From contig CAVQXJ010000033.1 of the NCBI GenBank assembly GCA_963717745.1, positions 1 through 64,000 of the forward strand: a DNA stretch of 64,000 nt. The letters run 5' to 3'. The DNA is from JACCXG01 sp963717745 (GTDB taxonomy: Bacteria > Acidobacteriota > Vicinamibacteria > Vicinamibacterales > 2-12-FULL-66-21). Below the pieces are notes generated by a model. It ran no database searches and was not told where the DNA came from. It worked only from the letters and a program-made list of their open reading frames with translations. A program made the position numbers and the translations under genes. This document shows, piece after piece, positions 45,341 to 54,429 of this stretch; position 1 is the first letter of the stretch; each line of letters begins with the position of its first letter.

Positions 45341-46474
45341 ATGGCTGCACCTCGCAACGTCATCGTCATCGGATCCGGTCCGGCCGGATTGACCGCGGCG
45401 CTCTATTCCGCTCGCGCCAACCTGAAGCCCCTCGTCATCGAAGGACTCGAGGCGGGCGGGCAGCTCATGATGACCACGATGGTCGAGAACTGGCCCGGCT
45501 ACCGGAACGGAATCGAGGGTCCCGAGCTGATGGCCGAAATCCGCGCCCAAGCGGAGCGGTTCAGCGCCGAGATCATTCGCGGCGACGTCACCGAGGTCGA
45601 TTTATCCTCGCACCCGTTCACGGTGGTGACCTCGGAGGAGCGGTACACCAGCCGGTCGCTGATCATCGCCACGGGGGCGTCCGCGCGTCTCCTCGGTTTG
45701 CCGTCCGAGCGCGCCCTGATGGGCCGCGGCGTCTCCACCTGCGCGACCTGCGACGGCTACTTCTTTCGCGGAAAGCCGATCGCCGTGGTCGGCGGCGGCG
45801 ACACCGCGATGGAAGAGGCGATGTTCCTGACCCGCTTCGCCTCGCAGGTCACGGTCGTCCATCGTCGCGACTCGCTGCGCGCGTCGAAGATCATGCAGGA
45901 CAAGGCATTCGCCCACCCGAAGATCGCGTTCGAGTGGAACACCGCGGTCGACGAGATCATGGACACCGGCAAGGGGGAAGTCACCGCCGCGCTGCTGTCG
46001 AACCTGAAGACGGGCGAGAAGAAAGAACTGCCGGTCGAAGGCGTGTTCATCGCGATCGGGCACACCCCGAACACGACGCTGTTCAAGGGCAAGCTGGAGA
46101 TGGACGCGAACGGCTACCTGAAGACCCACGACGGGACCCGCACCAGCGTGCCCGGCGTGTTTGCGTGCGGCGACGTCCAGGATCACGTCTACCGCCAGGC
46201 GATCACGGCGGCTGGCTCAGGCTGCATGGCGGCGATCGATGCCGAGAAATATCTGGACGGCGTGCCTCAGCACCTGGGAGAGGCGGAACTGCACGCGATC
46301 CCAGAAGTTCAGCTAGCCGAACTCGCGGACTCAGTTCTTGCTTCAGGCGGAAGTCGATCCATCCTCCCCCCAGCACGATCTCTCCGTCGTAGAAGACGAC
46401 CGCCTGTCCCGGCGCCACGGCGTACTGGGGTTCGTCGAACGCCGCGTGCACACGGCCGCCGTCCAACGCCGTAA
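45341..46474 (+). CDS. trxB: Thioredoxin reductase
   Basis: The core is about 307 residues: FAD-binding GSGPAGLTAALYSARA, redox CATC (Cys134, Cys137), NADPH-binding VVGGGDTAMEEA, and the closing GVFACGDVQDHVYRQAITAAGSGCMAAIDAEKYLDG. The frame then runs on 71 codons without a stop through the antisense of the mnmA 3' end. Usual TrxB proteins end just after the YLDG motif, so the tail may be an artefact of a lost stop. It reduces TrxA with NADPH and is downstream of trxA in an operon. Confidence 0.94.
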   Translation: MAAPRNVIVIGSGPAGLTAALYSARANLKPLVIEGLEAGGQLMMTTMVENWPGYRNGIEGPELMAEIRAQAERFSAEIIRGDVTEVDLSSHPFTVVTSEERYTSRSLIIATGASARLLGLPSERALMGRGVSTCATCDGYFFRGKPIAVVGGGDTAMEEAMFLTRFASQVTVVHRRDSLRASKIMQDKAFAHPKIAFEWNTAVDEIMDTGKGEVTAALLSNLKTGEKKELPVEGVFIAIGHTPNTTLFKGKLEMDANGYLKTHDGTRTSVPGVFACGDVQDHVYRQAITAAGSGCMAAIDAEKYLDGVPQHLGEAELHAIPEVQLAELADSVLASGGSRSILPPARSLRRRRRPPVPAPRRTGVRRTPRAHGRRPTP

Positions 46475-47420
46475 TCGAGACGGACGCCTCGCGATGGCGA
46501 TGGCGGATCTGGGCAGTGGCCCGGGCGCCGGGGGCGGGGGGCGTGCCCGCGATCCAGTTCACCCCTGACGCGGTGAGCTCGCAGCGCTCGAGCGCCTCTC
46601 GAGGTCCGACCGTCACCGCGCCCTGCTCGGCGTCGATTCCAACCACATACAGCCGCACCGGTGAGGAGAGTCCCAGTCCTTTGCGCTGGCCGACCGTGAA
46701 GCGGTGCACGCCGTCGTGGGTGCCGACGACGCGGCCGGCGACATCGCGGATGGCGCCGCTCGCCTTGGCGACGCCGTGCTGCTCGAGAAACTCCGCGTGA
46801 TCGCCGTCGGCGACGAAGCAGATCTCGTGGCTGTCCGGCTTCTCCGACACCGTCAGTCCAAGCTCCCGCGCCAGTGCCCGGACGGCCGGCTTGTCGAGCG
46901 CGCCGACTGGAAACATCGCGTGCGACAGCTGGGCCTGGGTCAGCGTGAACAGGAAGTACGACTGATCCTTGCCCGCGTCGAGGCCCCGCATCAGCAGATA
47001 GCCGCCGCCGTCATCGCGCACGACCCGAGCGTAGTGTCCGGTCGCGACGCGGTCGGCGCCAAGCCCCTCGGCGCGCGCCGCCAGCGTCGCGAACTTGAGG
47101 TCGCCGTTGCAGTGGACACACGGGATCGGCGTGCGGCCGGCCGCGTACTCGCGCACGAAGTTCGACACCACCGCCTGGTCGAACTGCCGCTCGAAATTGA
47201 CGATGTAGTGGGGGATGCCGAGCTGGCCGGCGACGCGCCGCGCATCGTGCAGATCGTCGATCGTGCAGCACGATCCGAACCGCACCTCGCCATCGGCGTG
47301 CGACCCGGAGTGGTCGTACAGCTGCATCGACAGGCCGATGACCTCGTGGCCCTCGCGGGCCAGCAGGGCGGCGGCGACGGAGGAGTCCACGCCGCCGGAC
47401 ATTGCTACGACTACCCGCAT
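46203..47420 (-). CDS. mnmA: tRNA-specific 2-thiouridylase
   Basis: Core about 355 residues: PP-loop SGGVDSS, MQLYDHSG, catalytic Cys in IPCVHCN, the second Cys in HEICFVADGDH, and FTVGQRKGLG. It ends canonically near VVFYDGEIVLGGGWI (46356), but the frame continues about 50 codons to 46203 over the trxB tail. It thiolates U34 of tRNA-Glu, -Gln and -Lys using persulfide sulfur, in line with the cysteine desulfurase gene directly upstream. An inverted 9-nt-repeat hairpin lies between the two genes. Confidence 0.94.
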   Translation of the reverse strand: MRVVVAMSGGVDSSVAAALLAREGHEVIGLSMQLYDHSGSHADGEVRFGSCCTIDDLHDARRVAGQLGIPHYIVNFERQFDQAVVSNFVREYAAGRTPIPCVHCNGDLKFATLAARAEGLGADRVATGHYARVVRDDGGGYLLMRGLDAGKDQSYFLFTLTQAQLSHAMFPVGALDKPAVRALARELGLTVSEKPDSHEICFVADGDHAEFLEQHGVAKASGAIRDVAGRVVGTHDGVHRFTVGQRKGLGLSSPVRLYVVGIDAEQGAVTVGPREALERCELTASGVNWIAGTPPAPGARATAQIRHRHREASVSITALDGGRVHAAFDEPQYAVAPGQAVVFYDGEIVLGGGWIDFRLKQELSPRVRLAELLGSRAVPPLPGAEARRPDISRHRSPPCSLSQPP

Positions 47421-47430
47421 CTCACTCCAT

Positions 47431-47542
47431 TGCCAAGAATGCCAAAAATGCCAAGAATGCCAAGAATGCCAAAAGTGGAAGGCCCCTCGAATTTGCCCGC
47501 CAGTTTTGGCATTTCTGGCACCTTTGGCATTCTTGGCATTCT
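47431..47542 (-). repeat. Inverted tandem-repeat hairpin A (TGCCAARAA units)
   Basis: Left arm: five tandem 9-nt units TGCCAARAA/G at 47431-47475. Right arm: four inverted units at 47504-47542, each GGCA spaced exactly nine bases apart. A 28-nt loop separates them. It spans from the stop of the cysteine desulfurase gene to 11 bp before the mnmA start. The right arm matches that of hairpin B (58701-58739) at 38 of 39 bases. Confidence 0.85.
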
Positions 47543-48700
47543 CAGCGACGCGCTCCGGTCAGCGAGCGCAGTTTTTCCACCGCGCGCGGCAGCTTTTCCA
47601 TCAAGTAGTCAATCTCCCCATCGGTGTTGCCGGCGCCGAGGCTGAAGCGGATCGAGTTCTGCGCCCGGTGCGTCGGCAGGCCCATCGCGCGCAGGACGTG
47701 TGAGGGCTCGAGCGTCCCCGACGAGCACGCGGCGCCGGTCGAGACCGCAATCCCCTCGAGATCGAGCGCGATCAGCAGCGACTCCGCTTCGATGCGCTCG
47801 AAGCTGATGTTGGTGGTGTTCGGCACCCGCGGGTCGCGCGCCCCGTTCACCACCGTGCCCGGGATCCGATCGAGCACCTCGCGCTCGAGGCGGTCGCGCA
47901 GTGCGGCGACACGGGCGGATTCGCCGGCCATCTTCGATTGCGCCTGCGCGGCGGCCACGCCCATCCCGGCGATGGCGGGCACGTTCTCGGTGCCCGCGCG
48001 GCGGGTGCGCTCGTGCTTGCCGCCGGTGAGAATCGAGGCGATTCGGGTGCCGCGCTTGATCCACAACGCACCGGCGCCCTTCGGGCCGTTGAACTTGTGC
48101 GCGGAGAGCGACAGCAGATCGACGCCGAGCGTCCGGGCGTTCACCGGAACCTTGCCGACCGACTGCACGGCGTCGGTATGGAACAGCGCCCCTTTGGTGC
48201 GCGCGAGCGCGGCGAGGTCGGCCACCGGCTGCATCGTGCCGAGCTCGTTGTTGGCGTGCATCACCGACACGAGTGCGGTGTCGTCGGTCAGCGCCTCTTT
48301 CAGGGCGTCCACCGATACGATCCCGGATTCCCCGACCGGCAACAGCGTCGTCCGCCAGCCGCGGCGGGCGAGCGCCTTGAGGGTGACCAGCACCGCTTCG
48401 TGCTCGATCGCGCGTGGCGATGAGATGCTTCCGGCCCGTGGGTTCGAGGGCTTCGGCGGCCCCCCGAATCGCAAAATTGTCAGCTTCGGTGCCGCCGCTG
48501 GTGAAGACAAGTTCTGACGGCTCTGCGCCGATAAGAGTGGAGACCGAGGTGCGGGCCTCATCCATGATGGATTTGGCCTGTTGACCGAGGCGGTGGACGC
48601 TCGATGCATTTCCGTAATTTTCGCGAAGGACGCGTATCATTGCGTCAGCGGCAGAAGCGTCCACCGGGGTCGTCGCGTTATGGTCGAAGTAGACGCGCAT
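47542..48700 (-). CDS. Cysteine desulfurase, IscS/NifS type (one frameshift)
   Basis: About 385 residues. From the ATG at 48700: MRVYFDHNATTPVDASAADAM, FTSGGTEADNFAIRGAAEAL and RKHLIAT. After an extra base near 48417 it continues IEHEAVLVTLKALARRGWRT, MHANNELGTMQPV, SLSAHKFNGPKGAG (the PLP Lys) and GAACSSGT (the persulfide Cys). It supplies sulfur to Fe-S clusters and to MnmA encoded downstream. The stop codon lies in hairpin A. One more insertion-type break of a core gene. Confidence 0.92.
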
Positions 48701-48751
48701 GGGTCGACCGTCGATCATAGCATTGACGCTAACTCTCAGCAGTAAAAGGAC

Positions 48752-48781
48752 TAGACAGGGTCGAAGGGCCTTGCATATACT
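48752..48781 (+). promoter_or_regulatory. Sigma-70-type promoter for the bactofilin gene
   Basis: TAGACA (48752-48757) and TATACT (48776-48781) with an 18-bp spacer, about 72 bp upstream of the ATG at 48854, in the divergent gap to the cysteine desulfurase gene. Confidence 0.6.
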
Positions 48782-48853
48782 CCGGATTGCTGCGCTGGAG
48801 GGCGCGTCAGACACCCTGCGGAGGATATTTTTCGGACACGTGGAGAGTGCCAC

Positions 48854-49555
48854 ATGTGGAAACGGGACGAAGCGGCTAAACCGGGTGGGCAGTCACAGCC
48901 AGCGGCGGCGCCGGCCCAAGTTACGCCTACGCCGGCCGCACCCCCGGTAGCCGCGGACGCGGCCCGGCCCATCACCAGCGTCGACACACCCCGCGGACAG
49001 GAGAAGACCGTGAATATCGGTAAATCCGTGGTTATCAAGGGCGAACTGAACGGTAGCGAGGACCTCACCATCGAGGGCCAGGTCGAAGGCAAGATCGAGC
49101 TTCGACAGAACGTGCTGACCATCGGCCCCAACGGAAAAATCAAGGCCCAGGTATTCGCCAAGTCCGTGATCATCCTCGGTGAGGTCATCGGGAACGTCAC
49201 CGCAACCGAGAAGGTGGATATCAGGGACAACGGCTCGGTCGACGGCGACATCGCGGCGCCGCGCGTCGCGATTGCCGAAGGGGCGCATTTCCGCGGCAGC
49301 ATCGACATGCAGCGCGCGGGAGGCAAGCCTGGCGACACCAAGGCGGGCGACAGCAAGTCGAGCGAGAGCAAGGCGAGCGACAGCAAGCCCGCCGAAACCA
49401 AGGCCGAGCAGAAGCCGCGCGGCCGCTCCGACTCAGCCCACGCCGGCTGCTGCCTCACGGTAGCGGATTCCCGGCGGTCAGCGCACGAACCTCGTTCGCG
49501 CCAGGAGTCCCACGCCCCACACATTGAGGGCGTTGGCTCCTGGCAACCGTTCTGA
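48854..49555 (+). CDS. Bactofilin
   Basis: 233 residues. Flexible Pro/Ala-rich N-terminus (1-45), then the bactofilin beta-helix: VNIGKSVVIKGELNGSEDLTIEGQVEGKIEL, ILGEVIGNVTATEKVDIRDNGSVDGDI and VAIAEGAHFRGSIDM. The C-terminal tail has Ser/Lys/Asp repeats (KAGDSKSSESKASDSK) and then a less regular end, perhaps altered by a shift. Bactofilins polymerise without nucleotides into cytoskeletal filaments at the membrane. Followed after 21 bp by a methyltransferase-like gene. Confidence 0.88.
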   Translation: MWKRDEAAKPGGQSQPAAAPAQVTPTPAAPPVAADAARPITSVDTPRGQEKTVNIGKSVVIKGELNGSEDLTIEGQVEGKIELRQNVLTIGPNGKIKAQVFAKSVIILGEVIGNVTATEKVDIRDNGSVDGDIAAPRVAIAEGAHFRGSIDMQRAGGKPGDTKAGDSKSSESKASDSKPAETKAEQKPRGRSDSAHAGCCLTVADSRRSAHEPRSRQESHAPHIEGVGSWQPF

Positions 49556-49576
49556 CCCGTCTGGTGTTCCTCGTCC

Positions 49577-50230
49577 ATGCTCACCGATCTCCTGAAGTGG
49601 GGCGGCAAACGCTCGGATAGCACCGGCCGCAACGGCGACGCGCCGGCGCCCCGTGACGAGCCGGTTGTCGGCTCCAAGGCGTTTCCGAAATTCGTGGCGA
49701 CGCTATCCCAGAAGGCGTCGCCGGTCCTGTTGGACCTGGGCCCGGTGATTGGGTCGAACGTCGCCTTCTGCGGCGAGCGGCTCGGTTGCAAGCTGTTCAT
49801 CGAAGATCTGGTGGCCGACGTCGATCGGTTGCTGCGTGGCTCTGCCAGCAGCGCCGACCTCGCGGCGTCGATGCCGGCCCGGTTCTCTCATCCTGATGCC
49901 AGTATCGATGGCATCCTCTGCTGGGATCTCTTCGATTTCCTCGACAAAGCGACCTCGCAGGCCCTGGCGAAGCAGGTGGTGCGCATGCTCCGGCCGGGCG
50001 GCGCAGTCATGGGCTTTTTCTGCTCGACCGGGGTCGAACGCTCGCCGTTCACGAAGTTCGAGATCGTCGACGAGCAGAGCCTCCGCCATCGCTATCATCC
50101 CGGTATCGGCGGCAAGAAAGTCAGCCTGCCGAACCGCGACATCATCAAGATGTTCGACGGTCTGGTGGTCGCGGATTCGTTCCTGCTGAAGAGCAATACC
50201 CGCGAGATGCTGCTGCGGAAAAAGGCCTGA
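49577..50230 (+). CDS. SAM methyltransferase-like protein coupled to bactofilin
   Basis: 217 residues. The body has a Rossmann pattern: PVLLDLGPVIGSNVAFCGERLGCKLFIED (motif I in weakened form), DGILCWDLFDFLDKATSQALAKQVVRMLRPGGAVMGFF (motifs IV to V). The glycine-rich loop is DLGPVIGSN rather than the classic GxGxG, so activity is uncertain. The position after bactofilin and the same direction suggest a shared role in cell shape or envelope work (inference). Confidence 0.6.
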   Translation: MLTDLLKWGGKRSDSTGRNGDAPAPRDEPVVGSKAFPKFVATLSQKASPVLLDLGPVIGSNVAFCGERLGCKLFIEDLVADVDRLLRGSASSADLAASMPARFSHPDASIDGILCWDLFDFLDKATSQALAKQVVRMLRPGGAVMGFFCSTGVERSPFTKFEIVDEQSLRHRYHPGIGGKKVSLPNRDIIKMFDGLVVADSFLLKSNTREMLLRKKA

Positions 50231-50310
50231 AGATCGGCGGGGCCTGATCGTCTCCGACAAGGCTACGGCGAGTCCGCCAAAGCTTGAGCGACGGCGGAAG
50301 GCCCCGGCGA

Positions 50311-51099
50311 TCACCGCCGCGTCACCGCCACCACCCCGCCTCGCGCCAGCTGCAACCGGTCCGCGGCACTCTCGGAATTGGCCGCCAGCTCCAGATGATC
50401 GGTGCTGCCGAACAGGGCGCAGATCTCCCCCGGCAGGATATCCGCGTAGGTGGCCACCAGCTTTCCAATCGACTGTTCTCCCACCGTCACTTCCATCGTG
50501 CCGGTCTTGGCGACCGCCTCGAAGGTCTTGCGATCGATGTTGGTCACCACGTTGCCGAATCGATCGGTGCGAAGGACGATCCCGGTAATCGAGCTGTCGT
50601 TCACCGACGGGGTGGGGATCTCGAGCTTGTGATAGTCGGGCGCCGGGCGCCCGAGCGCCGTCAGCTGCGTTCCCTTCGCCAGCCACGCCGCGGCCGGCGC
50701 GAAGCGATCGCGTCCTTCGAAAGTCCGGCTGACCGTGGGCCGGGCGTAGCGGCGATCGGTCAGCTCCACGATCTTCTTGGGTGCCCATTCGCGGAGCACC
50801 GCGGTCAGGACGCCGTTGTCGGGTGCGACGAACCGGTAATCGCCGGCTTCGGCGGCGATGCCACGCCGCACGCTTCCGACGCCCGGATCGACCACGGCCA
50901 GAAAAATGGTACCGGCGGGGAAGTAGCGGGCCGCCGCGGCCAGCTGGAGCGCGCCGTCGAGGACGTCGTGCGCCGGCACTTCGTGTGTGATGTCCACGAG
51001 AGTGGCATCGGGACAGATGTTGAGAATGACCCCTTTCATGGTCCCCGCGTAATGGTCGCGGGAGCCGAAGTCACTGAGGAGCGCGATTACGGGTCGCAT
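50311..51099 (-). CDS. SAM hydroxide adenosyltransferase (DUF62)
   Basis: 262 residues from the ATG at 51099 (MRPVIALLSDFGSRDHYAGTMKGVI). Family motifs are present: LLSDFG, DITHEVPAHD, VVDPGVGSVRRGIAAE, FVAPDNGVLT and TDRFGNVVTNI. The enzymes split S-adenosylmethionine with hydroxide to adenosine and methionine. The gene is divergent from the acyl-CoA dehydrogenase gene across the nested palindrome at 51132-51287, which lies just upstream of its start. Confidence 0.9.
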   Translation of the reverse strand: MRPVIALLSDFGSRDHYAGTMKGVILNICPDATLVDITHEVPAHDVLDGALQLAAAARYFPAGTIFLAVVDPGVGSVRRGIAAEAGDYRFVAPDNGVLTAVLREWAPKKIVELTDRRYARPTVSRTFEGRDRFAPAAAWLAKGTQLTALGRPAPDYHKLEIPTPSVNDSSITGIVLRTDRFGNVVTNIDRKTFEAVAKTGTMEVTVGEQSIGKLVATYADILPGEICALFGSTDHLELAANSESAADRLQLARGGVVAVTRR

Positions 51100-51131
51100 C
51101 ACCCCAAGAATACAGGAGTCAACTGGCCCTC

Positions 51132-51287
51132 GCAGCCCGTGGTGAAAGTCTGGCTGCATTCGGCGGGCGATGCATCCCCGCCGGCGGCGTTGCTCCTCCA
51201 CATACTCCGGTATGCTCGGTCGTCGCGCCTTGCCGGCGGGGCGCCTCGCCCGCCTCGGTGCGACGCCAGACTTTCACCACGGGCTGC
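51132..51287. repeat. 156-bp nested palindrome with 23-bp terminal inverted repeats
   Basis: Outer arms 51132-51154 and 51265-51287 match perfectly. Inside, CCCCGCCGGC (51176-51185) pairs with GCCGGCGGGG (51232-51241), and the centre holds CATAC-TCCG-GTATG. The ordered nesting resembles a MITE-like or cruciform element. It stands between divergent genes, so it may also affect their promoters. Confidence 0.8.
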
Positions 51288-51355
51288 CAAGGGCCGCGCG
51301 GCGCCGGGGACGGTGAATTACAATATTTTGTTTATTTCCTCTCGAGGGCCCGTTC

Positions 51356-52568
51356 ATGATCGATTTCGACCTCACTGACGAGCAAGTGCTGCTCGAGAGC
51401 TCCGTCCGCGAGTGGGGCGCCCGCGAAGTGGCGCCGCGGATTCGCGAGCTCGATCGCCAGCACCGGTTCGACCCGGCGATCCTGCCGCAGATGGCGCAGA
51501 TGGGCCTGCTCGGCTGTGCGGTGCCGGAAGCGTACGGCGGCGCCGGCATGGACTACATCAGCCTGGGCATCATCAGCGAGGAGCTCGAGTACGTCGACAC
51601 GTCACTGCGGGTGATCATCTCGGTCCACGCCGGCTTGAACTGCCTCACCCTGCTGACCTGGGGCACCGAGGACCAGAAGCAGCGGTATCTCGTCCCGCAG
51701 GCGCAAGGCACCAGGATCGCGACGTATGGCCTGACCGAGCCGTCCGCCGGCAGCGACGTGCGCGGCATCCAGACCGTCGCGGTCAAGCGCGGCGATCGCT
51801 ACGTCCTGACCGGCGAGAAGATGTGGATCTCGCTCGCCGATGTCGCCGACAACTTCCTGGTCTTCGCCTGGAGCGACCTGGAGAAGAAGAAGCAGCGCGA
51901 CACCTCCGGCATCAGCGCGTTCATGGTCGAGCGGGCGTTCAAGGGGTTCTCGAGCGGCACGCTGAAAGAGAAGTGGGGGATCCTGGCGGGGAACACCGGC
52001 TTCTTCAAGATGGAGGAGGTCGAGGTTCCTGAAGAGAACCTGGTCGGGCGGCCTGGGCGAAGGCTTCAAGATCGCGATGTTCGCGCTGGATCAGGGCCGC
52101 TACACCGTGGCCGCCGGGGCGACCGGCCTGATCCGCGCGTGCCGGGACGCCAGCAGCGCCTACGCGAAAGAGCGGAAGACGTTCGGCGTGCCGATCGCGG
52201 ACCATCAACTGGTCAAGGAGATGATCGCGCAGATGGAGTCCGACTATCAGACGTCGCGGCTGCTGTGGCTGCGCGCCGGTTTCCTGAAGAACCGGGGCCG
52301 CCGCAACACCCGCGAGACCGGGCTCGCGAAGTGGTTCGCCACGGTGGCCTCCGAGCGCGCGGCCGGCGACGCGGTCCAGGTGCACGGCGCCAACGGCTAT
52401 TCCGACGAGTACCCGGTCGGCCGCTTCTACCGCAACTGCAAAGGGGCGGTGATCTACGAGGGCACGCGCGAGATTCACAAGCTGATGCAGGCCGACTACG
52501 TCCTCGGCTATCGCGCCGACAAGGCCACGCGCTGCGAGCTGCCTCCCGTGGACGGCGCATCAGAATAG
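51356..52568 (+). CDS. Acyl-CoA dehydrogenase (one frameshift)
   Basis: About 400 residues in total: IDFDLTDEQVLLESSVREWG, YGGAGMDYISLGIISEELEY, GTRIATYGLTEPSAGSDVRG (FAD/substrate region) and WGILAGNTGFFKMEEVEVPEENLVG. After an extra C near 52046 it continues LGEGFKIAMFALDQGRYTVAAGATG, RKTFGVPIADHQLVKEMIAQM, VQVHGANGYSDEYPVGRFYRNCKGAVIYEGTREIHK (catalytic Glu in YEGT). It oxidises acyl-CoA with FAD; chain-length preference cannot be told. Confidence 0.88.
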
Positions 52569-52577
52569 CCAGGCACG

Positions 52578-53797
52578 TTGTCATCCTGGCAGCGGAACGT
52601 CTTCGCCATCGCGACGGCAAGCTTCGTCGGCTTCACGGGCTTCACGCTCGTGATGCCGTTCCTGCCCCTGTACCTGCAGCAGCTGGGCGTGCGTGACGTC
52701 GGCGAGGTGGCGATGTGGTCGGGCGTCAGCCTTGGCGTCACGCCGGCCATGACCGCGCTGCTGGCGCCGGCCTGGGGCCGCCTGTCGGATCGCTTCGGCC
52801 GGAAGATCATGGTCGAACGGTCGCTGGTGAGCTTCATCTGCCTGATGGCCGGCATGGCCTATGCGACCAAGGCGTGGCACATCTTCGCGCTGCGCGCGGT
52901 CCAGGGACTCTTTGCCGGCTACGCGGGCATCGCCCTGACGATGGCCGCGGAATCGGCGCCGCGCGATCGCACCGCGTACGCGATCGGCACGGTGCAGACC
53001 GCGCAGCGGCTCGGCCCGGCGCTGGGGCCGATCATCGGCGGTGTGGTCGCGCAGATCGTCGGTCTGCGTCGCGCGTTCCTGGTCACCGCCGTCTTCTACG
53101 TGGTCGCGCTCCTGGTCGTGTTCTTCATGTACGACGAGCGGCTCGGCCACCTCGACCACCGATCACGCGATCAGCAGCCGGTGCGCTTCCGAAGCGTGCT
53201 GGCGTTCGAGAACTTCGTGCTGCTGATGGCGGTCGTGTTCGGGCTGCAGATCGTGGATCGCAGCTACGGGCCGATACTCCCGCTCTATGTCGCCGAGCTC
53301 GGCACGCCGGTCGACCGGGTGCCGCTGGTCGCGGGGATTCATCTTCTCGACCGCCGCGGCCGCCGGCGCGGTCGGCAATCAGCTGTGCGCGCGGCTGCTG
53401 CGATCCCGGACGCCGCGCTCGATCATTTCCGGCGCCGCGTGGCTCGGCGCCGCCGGCGCGCTGATCTTCCTCATCGCGCCGCGCACCGCTCTGGCTGTTC
53501 GCCGGCACGCCGGTGCTGGGCGTCGCGCTCGGGCTGGCGACGACCACGGCCTACACCGCCGCCAGCGGCGTGATGCCAGCCGCGGCGCGCGGCGCCGGGT
53601 TCGGGCTGCTCACCACCGCCTCACTGACCGCTCTCGCGCTCAGCCCGATCCTCTCGGGATTGCTCGGGGCGACCAGCATCCGCGCGGTGTTCCTGCTCGA
53701 CGTGCTGGTCATGCTGGCGATTGCCGCCGCCGTGCCCCGCCTGATGGCGACGCCGGCACTGGAGAAGCCCACGACGCCAACGCACGAGGAGCTCTGA
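52578..53797 (+). CDS. Major facilitator superfamily transporter (two frameshifts)
   Basis: About 405 residues with roughly 12 membrane helices. TTG at 52578 (SSWQRNVFAIATASFVGFTGF), ten bases after the previous stop. The conserved loop GRLSDRFGRKIMVERSL lies between helices 2 and 3. Single-base changes near 53340 (after VDRVPLVAGI) and 53490 (after LIAPRTA) split the second half: FSTAAAAGAVGNQLCARLL and VLGVALGLATTTAYTAASGVMP. The stop overlaps the tsaC start. Probably a drug/metabolite exporter by family. Confidence 0.8.
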
Positions 53798-54429
53798 TGC
53801 GTCGACTGGTCAGCGATCCCGCCGTGCCGGCCGAGGCCGTTGTTGCAGAAGCCGCCGAGATCCTGCGCCGCGGCGGCATCGTCGCCTATCCGACCGACAC
53901 GCTGTACGGCCTCGCGGTCGATCCACGGAACGACGCTGCCGTGGGACGGCTGTTCAGCCTGAAGGGCCGTGACGCTGCCGCGGCGATCGCGCTGATCGCG
54001 GCCGACACGTCGCAGGCCGAGCGCGCTGGACGATTCGGTCCCGTCGAACGACGGCTCGCGGCCGCGTTCTGGCCAGGCCCGCTCACGATCGTCGTGCCGG
54101 CTGATGCCAGGCTGTCGAGAAGGCTGGCGCCGCGCGGCACGGTGGGGGTGCGAGTGCCCGCGCACGCGGTCGCCCGCGCGCTGGCCGCGGGGCTCGGCGA
54201 GTGCATCACCGCCACCAGCGCGAACCGGTCCGGCGCGGCCGCGCCGGCGACGCCGGCGGACGTGGCGCACGCCTTTGCCGATGGCCTCGACCTGGTGGAT
54301 CTGCTCATCGACGCCGGACCCGCACCGGGCGGTGCACCGTCGACCATCGTCGAGGTGATCGAGTCGGCTCCGACACTCCATCGCGCCGGGGCGATCGCGT
54401 GGGAGCGCGTGCTAGAATCCGTCGAGTAA
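53797..54429 (+). CDS. tsaC: L-threonylcarbamoyladenylate synthase
   Basis: 210 residues. Sua5/YrdC motifs: GGIVAYPTDTLYGLAVDP, SLKGRDAAAAI, FWPGPLTIVVPA, GTVGVRVPAHAVARALA and CITATSANRSGAAAPA. It makes threonylcarbamoyl-AMP from threonine, bicarbonate and ATP for t6A37 of tRNA. The ATG overlaps the transporter stop (TGATG), and its own stop overlaps hflX by one base (TAATG). Confidence 0.93.
   Translation: MRRLVSDPAVPAEAVVAEAAEILRRGGIVAYPTDTLYGLAVDPRNDAAVGRLFSLKGRDAAAAIALIAADTSQAERAGRFGPVERRLAAAFWPGPLTIVVPADARLSRRLAPRGTVGVRVPAHAVARALAAGLGECITATSANRSGAAAPATPADVAHAFADGLDLVDLLIDAGPAPGGAPSTIVEVIESAPTLHRAGAIAWERVLESVE

Noticed and set aside
47402..47480. Reading the 9-nt repeats as a coding repeat (PRMPKMPRMPK)
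   Set aside because: The period of nine keeps any frame open, but the frame starts inside mnmA antisense, has no ribosome site and the inverted arm destroys it.
47431..47542. Short-spaced repeats as a CRISPR array
   Set aside because: Units are 9 nt without spacers and occur in inverted sets; no cas genes are present.
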